Origin: Kangiella sp. TOML190
Lineage (GTDB): Bacteria; Pseudomonadota; Gammaproteobacteria; Enterobacterales; Kangiellaceae
Direction of reading: 5' to 3'
DNA length: 64,000 nucleotides
Assembly: GCF_023706045.1 (NCBI RefSeq)
Contig: NZ_BQYL01000001.1
Coordinates: forward strand, 2,090,001-2,154,000
This document shows, piece by piece, positions 17,787 to 26,301 of the stretch. The notes beneath the pieces are model-generated. The model was given only the letters and a program-made list of their open reading frames with translations, had not been told where the DNA came from and ran no database searches. Made by a program: the position numbers and the translations under genes. Each line of letters opens with the position of its first letter. The stretch's first letter is position 1.

Positions 17787-18701
17787 CTAGGCAAAATTAT
17801 CCAATTTAGATAACTGATTAGAGCTTAAACTACGATCAATACGTTTGGCCAAACCCGATAAGACGTTACCTGGGCCACACTCATATAAAGTCTCAACGTC
17901 TTGTGCGGCTAAATGCTGCACTGTTTCCGTCCAACGGACTGGCGAGAATAGTTGACGAACCAACGCTGCTTTGATTGCTTGCGGCGAGGTTTCGCTGACT
18001 ACATCAACATTGTTAATCACAGGAACTTTAGGTTCCGAAAATTCGGTGGAATCTAACATAACCGCCAACTTCTCTGCCGCTGGTTTCATTAAAGCACAAT
18101 GTGAAGGAACACTTACCGGCAATGGCAAAGCGCGTTTTGCGCCAGCTTCTTTACAAGCTTCCATAGCGCGTTCAACTGCCGCGGCTGAACCAGCAATTAC
18201 CACCTGGCCAGGTGAATTATAATTAACGGCTTCAACCACTTCATCTTGTGCAGTTTCTGCGCAAGCTTGGCGAATTTTATCATCATCCAAACCAATAATA
18301 GCAGCCATTTTACCTGTGCCTGCTGGAACTGCTTGTTGCATAAATTGCCCGCGCGCCTCTACCAGTTTCACCGCATCTGCGAGTGACAAAACTTCGGCTG
18401 CTACCAAAGCGCTGTACTCACCTAGACTATGTCCTGCTAGAAAGTCTGGCATCGGTTTACCCTGCTGATCCCATAAACGCCAAAGCGCAATCGAAGCGGT
18501 CAATAAAGCAGGTTGGGTAAATTCGGTTTGACTTAACTTGCCCTCTTCATCTTTTTGTACCAGCGCCCACAAGTCATAGCCCAGTGCTTCACTGGCCTTG
18601 GCAAAAGTGTTTTCAATGATCGGATGTTCAGCGGCAATGTCAGCTAACATACCGACCGACTGCGAACCTTGGCCTGGAAAAATAAATGCTGTTTTACTCA
18701 T
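17787..18701 (-). CDS. fabD: malonyl-CoA:ACP transacylase
   Basis: Transfers malonyl groups from CoA to ACP for fatty-acid elongation. GQGSQ near the N-terminus forms the oxyanion region, AGHSLGEYSAL carries the nucleophile Ser92, and PVSVPSHCALM the catalytic His (about 201). LLTASIALWRLW and the end segment YECGPGNVLSGLAKRI are complete. The length, 304 aa, is normal. The gap to fabH holds a long inverted repeat. fabG, usually the next gene, is displaced by the TetR and TonB receptor block. Confidence 0.97.
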   Translation of the reverse strand: MSKTAFIFPGQGSQSVGMLADIAAEHPIIENTFAKASEALGYDLWALVQKDEEGKLSQTEFTQPALLTASIALWRLWDQQGKPMPDFLAGHSLGEYSALVAAEVLSLADAVKLVEARGQFMQQAVPAGTGKMAAIIGLDDDKIRQACAETAQDEVVEAVNYNSPGQVVIAGSAAAVERAMEACKEAGAKRALPLPVSVPSHCALMKPAAEKLAVMLDSTEFSEPKVPVINNVDVVSETSPQAIKAALVRQLFSPVRWTETVQHLAAQDVETLYECGPGNVLSGLAKRIDRSLSSNQLSKLDNFA

Positions 18702-18806
18702 AGTTTCTATTCTTGTTTGTTAATTTAGCGATTGTCGCGCTATTTTTTTAAATAGCCCGCAATGATGGATTTAAAGTTTGTAATCTCTTTAAAATTTCTA
18801 GGCTAA

Positions 18807-18893
18807 GACTTTAGGCGGCAAAAGTGTTTTTAATAGCGCTGTTTAGTTATTCTAAATGAGCAAAATTCAAAACACTTTTAACAAACTAAAGTC
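18807..18893. repeat. long inverted repeat between fabH and fabD
   Basis: An outer pair (18807-18814 with 18886-18893, 8 bp) and an inner pair (18820-18830 with 18869-18879, 11 bp) are nested and perfect, separated by short mismatches. The RNA could form a long hairpin in the 210-bp gap. No T-run marks it as a classic terminator; it could be an mRNA stability element or a cruciform. Confidence 0.6.
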
Positions 18894-18911
18894 GGCGAAT
18901 AGGAATTTTAA

Positions 18912-19874
18912 TTAATATCTAATTAAAGCGGAACCCCAAGTAAAACCACCGCCAAACGATTCAAGTAGGCACAAATCGCCACGCTTCACCCGACCATCCT
19001 TAATCGCTTGATCCCAAGCTAACGGAATAGAGGCGCTAGAAGTATTACCATGCTGATCCACCGCGACGATAACTTTTTCCATACCTGCGCCCAGTTTTTT
19101 TGCGGTAGCTTGGATGATTCGAATGTTGGCTTGATGCGGAATCAGCCAATCAATATCAGATTTCTCAAGATTATTCGCCTCTAGGGTTTCATCCACAATC
19201 GCGCTTAGCGTTTTCACTGCCACTTTAAAAACTTCGTTACCACGCATAACAATTTGCGGTTCTGGATAATCACCCAATTGACCACGAATGGCGTTATTAC
19301 CGAATAAAAGTTCGCCATAAGATCCATCGGAGTGAATATGGGTAGAAAGGATCCCAGGTTCGTCACTGGCGCTAACTACAGCAGCGCCGGCGCCATCGCC
19401 AAAAATCACGCAGGTTGATCGGTCTTCCCAATTCATCAAGCGTGATAAAATTTCAGTACCAACCACCAAAATATTTTTAGCGAAACCCGTTTTAATGTAT
19501 TGATCTGCGATGCTTAAGCCGAAAATAAAACCTGGACAAGCGGCGGTTACATCAAAAGCTGGCGCTCCATTAGCACCAATTTTATCGCCAATATAGCAAG
19601 CTGTGCCAGGAAACATTTTATCGGGCGTGGCAGTACCAACAATGATCATATCGATATCCGAACCTGCCAGCCCTGCATCGGCTAAAGCTCGCTGCGCAGC
19701 GATAATACCTAAGTCGGAAGCGTTTTGATCGTCCGCCGCAATGTGGCGCTTTTTAATACCGGTACGCTCAGTGATCCATTCATCAGACGTATCAACAATT
19801 TTTTCTAAATCTTCGTTGGTAAGAACTTTTTCCGGTAGATAGCTACCTAAACCTAATATTTTCGAGTGTTTCAC
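18912..19874 (-). CDS. fabH: beta-ketoacyl-ACP synthase III
   Basis: Starts fatty-acid synthesis by condensing acetyl-CoA with malonyl-ACP. The Cys-His-Asn triad is visible: Cys in [12 protein letters not shown] (about C114), His in [10 protein letters not shown], and Asn in [10 protein letters not shown]. The family N-terminus ([12 protein letters not shown]) aligns with E. coli FabH when a GTG at 19874 is used, with AGG about 7 bases upstream; a TTG at 19904 would add ten residues with no family match. The resulting 320 aa compares with 317 in E. coli. It follows plsX by about 50 bp. Confidence 0.95.
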   Translation of the reverse strand: MKHSKILGLGSYLPEKVLTNEDLEKIVDTSDEWITERTGIKKRHIAADDQNASDLGIIAAQRALADAGLAGSDIDMIIVGTATPDKMFPGTACYIGDKIGANGAPAFDVTAACPGFIFGLSIADQYIKTGFAKNILVVGTEILSRLMNWEDRSTCVIFGDGAGAAVVSASDEPGILSTHIHSDGSYGELLFGNNAIRGQLGDYPEPQIVMRGNEVFKVAVKTLSAIVDETLEANNLEKSDIDWLIPHQANIRIIQATAKKLGAGMEKVIVAVDQHGNTSSASIPLAWDQAIKDGRVKRGDLCLLESFGGGFTWGSALIRY

Positions 19875-19925
19875 ATGGATACCTAATCGTTTCTTTATTG
19901 GCAAAAGTCACTAAAGACTTATCGC

Positions 19926-21014
19926 TTATTCGGTTACTTGCTCTTGCAATAATTCTGCCACTTGATGCTGGATCTTTTGTGGCACTTGTCGCTCCACTTC
20001 CAGAATAGCTTTTTCAATCGCCGCCAGCGTAGCCTTTTGATCGGCAGAACCGTGGCTCTTGATCACAATTTCGCGTAATCCTAACAGACTTGCACCATTA
20101 TAGTGGTCGGGGTTGATACGCTTTTTAAAGGCATTTAACACCGGCTTTACCATTAAAGCCGCAAGCTTATTACGCCAGCTGGAGGTAAACTCCGCCTTTA
20201 ACTGATCATACAGGAATCGCGTAATGCCTTCACTGGCTTTAAGGACATTGTTACCGGTAAAACCATCACACACAATCACATCGATATCGCCATTAAAAAT
20301 CTGATTGGCTTCGATATAGCCTTGGTAGTTTAGATCCTTTTGTTGCTGCAAAAGTTCAGCGGCTAATTTTATGCTGTCTCGTCCTTTAATCGCCTCTTCG
20401 CCAATATTAAGCAGCGCTACTTTAGGTTGGCGCTTGGCTTTACCAGCTTCCGAGCTAATCGCTTGCGCCAATACCGAGCCCATCGCGGCATAAGTGGCTA
20501 ACTGTTCGGCGCTCGCTTCTATATTTGCGCCTAAATCCAGCATATGGGTCTCGCCGCCTTTGCGGTTAGGCAGTTCTACCACAATCGCGGGACGCTCAAC
20601 GCCAGGTAAAGTGCCGATGAGCAAAGTTGCTAAAGCCATCAAAGCACCGGTATTACCAGCACTAACAAAGGCTTGTGCCTTGCCGGCTTTGACTAATTCC
20701 AAGGCTTTTCTCATAGACGAATTAGGTTTTGAGCGGATAGCACGAGACGGCTTTTCGTCCATCGCGATAACTTCTTCTGCATGTAGAAGCTGTATACGAT
20801 CGCTAAGACCAGGAACTTTGGTTAAATACGGGGTGATTTGTGCTTCTTGACCAACAAGGTAGAGATGTAACTCAGAATGAGCTTGCAGTGCTTGAATTGC
20901 CGCAGGAACAATAACAGAGGGGCCGAAATCGCCCCCCATGCAATCAATCGCTAACGTTTTATTGTTAGCCATTGCATTTTTTTCGACTTTAGTCTGACTG
21001 AATGATGAATTCAT
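19926..21014 (-). CDS. plsX: phosphate acyltransferase PlsX
   Basis: Makes acyl-phosphate from acyl-ACP, the acyl donor for PlsY in phospholipid synthesis. LAIDCMGGDFGPS near the N-terminus and CDGFTGNNVLKASEG are family signatures; SAGNTGALMA and DLGANIEA are also present. The annotated ATG at 21014 gives 362 aa; a second ATG at 20972 (MANNKTLAID) would fit other PlsX proteins better at the N-terminus. Neither has a strong ribosome binding site, so the start is uncertain. It lies between rpmF and fabH, the conserved order. Confidence 0.94.
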   Translation of the reverse strand: MNSSFSQTKVEKNAMANNKTLAIDCMGGDFGPSVIVPAAIQALQAHSELHLYLVGQEAQITPYLTKVPGLSDRIQLLHAEEVIAMDEKPSRAIRSKPNSSMRKALELVKAGKAQAFVSAGNTGALMALATLLIGTLPGVERPAIVVELPNRKGGETHMLDLGANIEASAEQLATYAAMGSVLAQAISSEAGKAKRQPKVALLNIGEEAIKGRDSIKLAAELLQQQKDLNYQGYIEANQIFNGDIDVIVCDGFTGNNVLKASEGITRFLYDQLKAEFTSSWRNKLAALMVKPVLNAFKKRINPDHYNGASLLGLREIVIKSHGSADQKATLAAIEKAILEVERQVPQKIQHQVAELLQEQVTE

Positions 21015-21056
21015 GCAGTCGAGTATAATAAATCAGTATCTTAGATACCAATCTTA

Positions 21057-21221
21057 TTAAACTACTTTACGACCTTTGTAGAAACCGTCTTTAGTTACGT
21101 GATGACGCTTGTGAACTTCACCAGTTTCTTTTTCTACTGATAAAGTTTCAGCAGTTAATGAATCGTGTGAACGACGTTGACCACGACGTGAACGGGTTAC
21201 TTTACTCTTTTGAACAGCCAT
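21057..21221 (-). CDS. rpmF: 50S ribosomal protein L32
   Basis: A 54-residue basic protein of the large ribosomal subunit, with the family pattern [20 protein letters not shown] at the start and [11 protein letters not shown] in the middle. AGGAGA lies 5 bases before the ATG, a strong ribosome binding site. The zinc-binding Cys found in some L32 versions are absent. It sits between yceD and plsX, the conserved position. Confidence 0.97.
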   Translation of the reverse strand: MAVQKSKVTRSRRGQRRSHDSLTAETLSVEKETGEVHKRHHVTKDGFYKGRKVV

Positions 21222-21252
21222 TTCTGTCTCCTAATACCAATATCTAAATTCT

Positions 21253-21774
21253 TTAAAGCTTTAAATCTTTTAAAGCAGCAAAAGGGTTTTCCTTTGCTGC
21301 CTCTTCATCTGTTAATTCCGGTAGCTCACCAATCTCGTAAGCTGCCAATTCTTCACACTCACCGTATAGAGGTATCAGTGGAAGCGATAAAATCAGCTCG
21401 TCTTCGACCGCTGACTTTATATCTAAACCGTTTTCGTCGGCTAATACCGGCTCACCATCATCGGGCATCTGCTTCATTTGCTCCTCGTTGTAACAAGGAT
21501 ACAAAATCGCCTCATGCTCCATCCGGTGCATAAAAGGCTCGGTACAGCCGTGGCAAACTAACTCGACTTCGCCTTTAACTTCTAACTGGAGCATTTTAAG
21601 CCCAGTTTCAGGGTGCTTTAAGCCATTGACTTTACAAGCAATTTCGCCTTTGTCCGAATGTAACTCCTGACACAGCCGGTCGAAATATGCAGTCGCGAAG
21701 TTCCCATCAATAAGTTTGCCTAGCTCGGCAAATTTAAAGGGATCAATCCGCTCTGGAAAGCTACGAGTTGCCAT
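21253..21774 (-). CDS. yceD: YceD family protein (DUF177), 23S rRNA accumulation factor
   Basis: A 173-residue member of the YceD/DUF177 family, which in bacteria and plastids is needed for normal 23S rRNA accumulation. The conserved VCHGCTEPF segment (two Cys) lies near residue 93, and the C-terminal acidic segment ends in NPFAALKDL, typical of the family. It is cotranscribed with rpmF (31-bp gap), as in most gammaproteobacteria. The start ATG is the first residue of a typical MATRSFPERIDPF N-terminus. Confidence 0.93.
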   Translation of the reverse strand: MATRSFPERIDPFKFAELGKLIDGNFATAYFDRLCQELHSDKGEIACKVNGLKHPETGLKMLQLEVKGEVELVCHGCTEPFMHRMEHEAILYPCYNEEQMKQMPDDGEPVLADENGLDIKSAVEDELILSLPLIPLYGECEELAAYEIGELPELTDEEAAKENPFAALKDLKL

Positions 21775-21879
21775 AGGCGCGCAATCATACCCATATCTTG
21801 TGCTTGAGTCAAAAGAAAAACCAAGAAAAACCGAGGTTTTACGCTATTTTTCAAGGGTTAGCGACTGATTACTGACAGT

Positions 21880-22000
21880 ATGGTCATTGCCAGCGACTAT
21901 CCCAAGCCTGGCAGCCTCCGCCAGATCTATGCGTTATTAAAGATTGTGACTAAAAGAAATAGCTTTAAGTGCTTCGCTAAGGCTCGCAATGACTGCTAGA
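21880..22000. repeat. possible degenerate REP-like intergenic element
   Basis: The gap between yceD and maf holds GTCATTGCCAGCGACT and, about 100 bases on, CTTCGCTAAGGCTCGCAATGAC, which read as inverted, diverged halves of the common REP-like 'cgcaatgac' type. I can see only this one copy, so it could also be chance. It lies upstream of both divergent genes and may overlap their promoters. Confidence 0.3.
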
Positions 22001-22029
22001 ATTAAAATAATAATGTCCACCCAAAACTA

Positions 22030-22620
22030 ATGAAAACAATGAGTTACTCAGTCATCCTTGCCTCTTCCTCAAAATATCGTAAAGAACTACTAAGCCGTAT
22101 CTTAGAGGATTTTACCTGCATTTCGCCCAATATTGACGAAACGCCCTTCCCTGACGAAGAACCTATTGAACATGTCGCGCGTTTAGCTGAGCAAAAAGCC
22201 TTAGCGGTAGCCGTTAAAGAGCCTAACGCCATTGTGATCGGCTCCGATCAGATCTGCGTACTTGATGGCCAAATCCTTGGCAAACCCGGCAACCAAGAAA
22301 ATACCATTAAGCAGCTCACCGCTTGTTCCGGCAAAAGCGTCTATTTTTATACTTCACTTTGTGTCACCAAAGGGGTTGATGAGCCCAGTAATATTACGGT
22401 TGTTACGACCAAAGTAACCTTTAGAGATTTAGCCCAAACGCAAATTAAAAGCTATATTAAGCGGGAAAACCCCATTGATTGCGCTGGCTCTTTTAAATGT
22501 GAAGGACTGGGTATTGCCCTATTTGAAGCGATTGAATCCAAAGATCCAACCGCGCTGATTGGTTTGCCTTTGATTGAAGTCGCCAAGCAACTCGATAAAT
22601 TTGAAATCAATATTTTATAG
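22030..22620 (+). CDS. Maf/YceF family nucleotide pyrophosphatase
   Basis: A 196-residue Maf-like protein; YceF-type enzymes hydrolyse 7-methyl-GTP and related modified nucleotides. ILASSSKYRKELL is the N-terminal signature, GSDQ contains the catalytic Asp, and LGKPG and TALIGLPL are later family segments. The family uses Arg and Asp/Gln at these sites to discriminate dTTP, CTP or m7GTP; the SDQICV segment suggests the YceF type, but I am not sure. It is divergent from yceD, as often seen for maf. Either of two nearby ATGs (22030 or 22039) could be the start. Confidence 0.9.
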   Translation: MKTMSYSVILASSSKYRKELLSRILEDFTCISPNIDETPFPDEEPIEHVARLAEQKALAVAVKEPNAIVIGSDQICVLDGQILGKPGNQENTIKQLTACSGKSVYFYTSLCVTKGVDEPSNITVVTTKVTFRDLAQTQIKSYIKRENPIDCAGSFKCEGLGIALFEAIESKDPTALIGLPLIEVAKQLDKFEINIL

Positions 22621-23129
22621 TCACTCTTTTGGTTTTAGAGCAGAAAGGTACAGCACCACAAGTTGGCCAAAGGGCACTAACCACATCAGCTGCCACCAAG
22701 GACTTTGCTGAATATCGTTTAACCGCCTAGTACCAACAGCAACAAATGGAACTAAAGCAACGATAGCCACTAGTTGGTAGGCTTTGTTATGAACAAGTGT
22801 TGCAAGCGCCGCGATAACTAAGGCAAACGCAAAAAACCACCAGTATTCATAGCGACTGGCGGTTCCTGAAAAATCGCTGAACTTCATACAGCCATTCTTG
22901 ATCGCTTCTAAGGGCGAAAGCGGCTTTTCTTCTTGCGGTTTAACAATAATATCTTCGGCTGGAATTTCAAACACTGAAGCTAAGGCTCTAACTGTTTCAA
23001 CCGAACCTTTGCCAGTGTTTTCCCCCTTTGAATGGTTCTTAAATTAATTCCGCACGCATCTGCCAGCTGATCTTGCGACCATTGTTTAGCTTTTCTTAAT
23101 GCTTTTACTTTGCTTGAATCTAAATTCAC
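22621..23129 (-). pseudogene. XRE helix-turn-helix / DUF805 membrane protein, frameshifted
   Basis: Two fragments read as one gene broken by a single-base shift. The first (from a GTG at 23129 with AGGAAG upstream) encodes an XRE-type helix-turn-helix, KVKALRKAKQWSQDQLADAC then NLRTIQR. The second (stop at 22621) encodes a DUF805 membrane domain with SRYEYWWFF, about four hydrophobic segments and GTRRLND. The frames join at the run of five C at 23022-23026 (plus strand): one more C would give QRGENTGKGSVETVRALASV, the expected end of an XRE domain, and continue into DUF805. XRE-DUF805 fusions are known. It may be a decayed gene, a sequencing error or a slippage switch. Confidence 0.8.
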
Positions 23130-23275
23130 AATGCTTCCTGTCTCGCTACAATTTGTGAGTTTATCATAGTCCAAGTCATTGCCATTGCGTTACGACAGTT
23201 GCGCGGAACAAATACGACAGTTGTTTTATTTACATAACGCATTCAACGACTTACCCTAGGTTTTTAGCTCGTGAT

Positions 23276-24034
23276 TCAAGCTAAAAAGTCGGTACTTTTT
23301 AGTCCATCCAAACAAGCTTTAAAGTACCCATCTCCAAATAAATTATAGTGATTCAAATAGTGATACAGATTATATATCTGCTTTTTCTGAGAGTAAGCTT
23401 TAGTTCGCGGATACACCGAGTCGTAGCCATGATAAAACTCAGTCGAAAAAACGCCAAACATTTCAGTCATGGCAAGATCCACTTCCCTATCGCCATAGTA
23501 AAGTGCAGGGTCAATTAGCCAAACATTTTCTTTATCGAAAAGCACATTGCCAGACCAGAGATCGCCATGTACTACACCGGGATGCGCGCAATGTTGATTC
23601 AAGAAATTGATAAGCGATAATTTCTGCTTTAATAAGATTTTAGAAAACTCATCACGAACGTTAAGATCCTTAATAAAACTGACTTGAACAATTAAGCGCT
23701 GCTCAAAGAAAAACTCGCCCCAATTATTGGTCATGATATTTCTCTGTGGGTTGAGCCCAATATAGTTATCCGTATCCAAGCCATAATCTTGATAAGAAAC
23801 TTGATGCAGACGAGCAAGCGATTGACCCAAAAGTCGCATCTGCTCGCTGCTTGCAGCTCGCGACTCAATTTTTTGTAACACTAGCTGCTGTTCGGAGACT
23901 TCTAGCACCCTTGGGATTTTAATTTGGCAAGCATCCAAATCTTTTACGGCGCTATCTAATACCGCGAGGGCTTCAGCTTCTTTTAGCAAAGCATCAGAAA
24001 AAGCGCCGGTATTTTCTTTGATAAAGACTTGCAT
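23276..24034 (-). CDS. fructosamine kinase-like protein, short N-terminus
   Basis: A member of the fructosamine/ketosamine kinase family, which phosphorylates sugars on glycated proteins so that they fall off. VHGDLWSGNVLFD contains the catalytic Asp and Asn, IDPALYYGDREVDLAM the metal-binding Asp, and LGQSLARLH an upstream helix. The family is usually about 285-290 residues; this one is 252. The protein starts at the strand that in relatives reads FFVK (here VFIK), so the preceding ~35-45 residues with the nucleotide-binding glycine loop are missing. An in-frame stop lies two codons upstream of the ATG, so no longer version is encoded. It may be inactive, or the domain may be completed in another way. 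Confidence 0.75.
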   Translation of the reverse strand: MQVFIKENTGAFSDALLKEAEALAVLDSAVKDLDACQIKIPRVLEVSEQQLVLQKIESRAASSEQMRLLGQSLARLHQVSYQDYGLDTDNYIGLNPQRNIMTNNWGEFFFEQRLIVQVSFIKDLNVRDEFSKILLKQKLSLINFLNQHCAHPGVVHGDLWSGNVLFDKENVWLIDPALYYGDREVDLAMTEMFGVFSTEFYHGYDSVYPRTKAYSQKKQIYNLYHYLNHYNLFGDGYFKACLDGLKSTDFLA

Positions 24035-24045
24035 GGGTTAAATTT

Positions 24046-24144
24046 TTAATATTTTTGTATATCTTTCAAGCAGTTATAAATCGTCAGGAAAAAGATTGCG
24101 AGAACTGAAATATATGGTAAATTTGCTACTTCTTTGACTGCCAT
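24046..24144 (-). CDS. possible 32-residue single-span membrane peptide
   Basis: A short [13 protein letters not shown] then a hydrophobic run ([16 protein letters not shown]) and a charged end, sits directly upstream of the short kinase gene. It would make one membrane helix. There is no clear ribosome binding site and no known relative that I recognise, so it may be chance. Confidence 0.25.
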   Translation of the reverse strand: MAVKEVANLPYISVLAIFFLTIYNCLKDIQKY

Positions 24145-24192
24145 TGTACATACTTTATACAGGCAAAATACACCTTAGCTGGATCAGTTCCT

Positions 24193-25107
24193 ATGAAAAT
24201 TGGCATTTTATCACGCAATAAAAACCTCTATTCAACGAGTCGTTTGGTCGAAGCTGCAGAAGCTCGTGGCCATGAAGCGCATGTGATTGACGTTTTAAAG
24301 TGCTATATGAACGTAACCTCAAATCGTCCGACGGTTCATACTAAGGTTAAGGGTGAAGATTCCATTTTGAATTTCGATGCAGTGATCCCACGCATTGGCG
24401 CCTCAATAACCGCTTACGGTACGGCAGTTTTACGCCAATTTGAAGTGGCTGGCGTTTATTCGGTTAACGAATCGATAGCCATCACCCGCTCGCGCGATAA
24501 ATTGCGCGCACACCAACTTTTGGCACGCAAAGGGGTTGGTATGCCAATCACCTCTTACGCCCACTCCGCCGATGCGACCAAAGAGTTGATAAAATCCGTG
24601 GGGGGCGCGCCGCTTATAGTAAAAATAATCGAGTCGACCCATGGCGACGGCGTGGTCTTAGCGGAAACTAATAAAGCTGCCGAGGCGTTGATTAACGCTT
24701 TTCGTAGCTTGAATGCAGACTTTTTAGTGCAAGAATTTATTAAAGAAGCCAGTGGTTCGGATATTCGCTGCTTTGTGGTGGGTGATCGAGTGATCGCTGC
24801 CATGCAAAGAACCGCCGCCGAAGGTGAATACCGTTCCAATTTGCATCGTGGCGGCCAAGCTCAAGTGATAAAGCTCAAACCCGAAGAACGCGCCCTTGCA
24901 GTGCGTGCCGCCAAGGTTATGGGCCTAGACGTTGCTGGGGTGGATATTTTACGCTCAGCGCATGGACCTTTAGTGATAGAAGTCAATTCCTCACCTGGCT
25001 TAGAAGGGATTGAGAAATCCACTGGCAAGGATGTGGCAGACGCAATTATTAAATACATCGAAAAAGATTCGCTTAAAGGCCCCAACAAACCCAAAGGTAA
25101 GGGCTAA
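24193..25107 (+). CDS. rimK: ribosomal protein S6 glutamate ligase
   Basis: An ATP-grasp enzyme that adds Glu residues to the C-terminus of ribosomal protein S6 and in some species makes poly-glutamate. The N-terminal domain starts [20 protein letters not shown], as in E. coli Rim[14 protein letters not shown] and LVQEFI belong to the ATP-grasp fold, and [12 protein letters not shown] carries the metal-binding Glu and Asn. The length of 304 aa is usual. It is followed 50 bp later by a RimB-like protease gene, as in the Pseudomonas rimABK locus. Confidence 0.95.
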   Translation: MKIGILSRNKNLYSTSRLVEAAEARGHEAHVIDVLKCYMNVTSNRPTVHTKVKGEDSILNFDAVIPRIGASITAYGTAVLRQFEVAGVYSVNESIAITRSRDKLRAHQLLARKGVGMPITSYAHSADATKELIKSVGGAPLIVKIIESTHGDGVVLAETNKAAEALINAFRSLNADFLVQEFIKEASGSDIRCFVVGDRVIAAMQRTAAEGEYRSNLHRGGQAQVIKLKPEERALAVRAAKVMGLDVAGVDILRSAHGPLVIEVNSSPGLEGIEKSTGKDVADAIIKYIEKDSLKGPNKPKGKG

Positions 25108-25157
25108 GAGTTAAGAGCTAAATTAATGTTAAAGCGTTTTACTGAGGATAGATAAGT

Positions 25158-25565
25158 GTGATTACTGTTGGCTGGCATGAAAAAGGCTCTCTACCCTTAC
25201 TGGGCATTCGTCGATTGCCCATTAAAATCGATACTGGCGCAAAAACCTCAAGTTTACACGCTACCGATATCGAGGTGTTTAACAAGGCTGATATTCCTTG
25301 GGTGCGCTTTAAAACCGTTAGCCCTCTTGGAGAAGCCATCACGGTTGAGTCAGAGCTATTTGATAAACGAGAAGTCAAAAGCTCCAATGGCCAGATCCAA
25401 GCGCGTTACGTGATAAAGACGCTGCTGGAGATGGGCGGCGAACAGTGGTCTATTCAATTGACCCTAGCTAACCGTAAAAGAATGCGCTTTAAAATGCTAT
25501 TAGGTCGACGTGCTATGAAGCATATACGGGTATTACCGACAAAAGCAGACTTGCTATCTAGTTAA
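25158..25565 (+). CDS. rimB: RimB-like retropepsin-type (ATP-dependent zinc) protease
   Basis: A 135-residue small aspartyl-protease-like protein. IKIDTGAKTSSLHA contains the DTG catalytic motif of retropepsins, and KMLLGRRAMKHI is the C-terminal family segment. In Pseudomonas RimB trims or modifies RimK-added glutamate tails on S6; the gene pair with rimK supports the same role here. The start is a GTG (ITVGWHEKG follows), with AGG about 12 bases before it. The gap to rimK is 50 bp, consistent with one operon. Confidence 0.85.
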   Translation: MITVGWHEKGSLPLLGIRRLPIKIDTGAKTSSLHATDIEVFNKADIPWVRFKTVSPLGEAITVESELFDKREVKSSNGQIQARYVIKTLLEMGGEQWSIQLTLANRKRMRFKMLLGRRAMKHIRVLPTKADLLSS

Positions 25566-25603
25566 TACCTGCTCAGGTAGGCAATGTTCCCGTAAAAAGC
25601 CTC

Positions 25604-26284
25604 CTAGAAAACGTAAATATATACCGCCAAGAAGTGGCAAACTGCGCCGCCTAAGACAAAAATATGCCAAATAGCATGGTTATAAGGAATTTTACCGTCG
25701 GCAGCGTAGAAAATAGTACCTAAGGTGTAACTCAGACCACCGGCTAGCAATAACCATAGGCCGCCAGTCGGAACCTTTTCAATCATCTCAAAAATCGCTA
25801 CCACCACAATCCAGCCCATTAAAATATAGGCAATTAAAGAGGCTTTCGGAAAACGGTGCTTGAATTTAAGCTTAAAAATAATACCTGCAAAGGCCAGCCC
25901 CCAGATCACCCCAAACAATGACCAGCCCCAAGCGCCATTCAGACTAATCAATAAAAATGGTGTATAAGTGCCGGCGATCAATAAATAAATCGCGCAATGA
26001 TCAAGGGTTTTAAATACTTTCTTAACTTTGGGCGATTGAAAAGAATGATACAGAGTTGAAGAGGTGAATAAAATAATAAGGCTCAACCCATACACAATCG
26101 CCGAAGCCAGTTTCCAACCATCGTCGGCTATCATGATCATCATGGTCATGGCGGCAACGCCAAGCAAAGCACCCAAACCGTGACTAATGGAGTTGGCAAC
26201 TTCTTCACCATGGCTGTATTGGTAGTCATCTTGATGAATATCGAAAGAATCGCTCGCTAGATTTTGGGTCAAATTGTCAGCCAT
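25604..26284 (-). CDS. hemolysin III / PAQR (TrhA) family membrane protein
   Basis: A 226-residue polytopic protein with seven hydrophobic segments. SISHGLGALLG, SSTLYHSF and the final HAIWHIFVLGGAVCHFLAV hold the conserved Ser, His and Asp/His that bind zinc in the PAQR superfamily (YqfA/TrhA). TrhA is involved in membrane energetics and fluidity control; 'hemolysin' is a historical name. It is convergent with rimB. Confidence 0.92.
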   Translation of the reverse strand: MADNLTQNLASDSFDIHQDDYQYSHGEEVANSISHGLGALLGVAAMTMMIMIADDGWKLASAIVYGLSLIILFTSSTLYHSFQSPKVKKVFKTLDHCAIYLLIAGTYTPFLLISLNGAWGWSLFGVIWGLAFAGIIFKLKFKHRFPKASLIAYILMGWIVVVAIFEMIEKVPTGGLWLLLAGGLSYTLGTIFYAADGKIPYNHAIWHIFVLGGAVCHFLAVYIYVF

Positions 26285-26301
26285 GAAAAACTCGTTTAGG
26301 T

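Noticed and set aside
21880-22000. CRISPR or mobile element in the yceD-maf gap
   Set aside because: There are no repeated spacers or transposase; only short inverted segments of REP-like type are visible.
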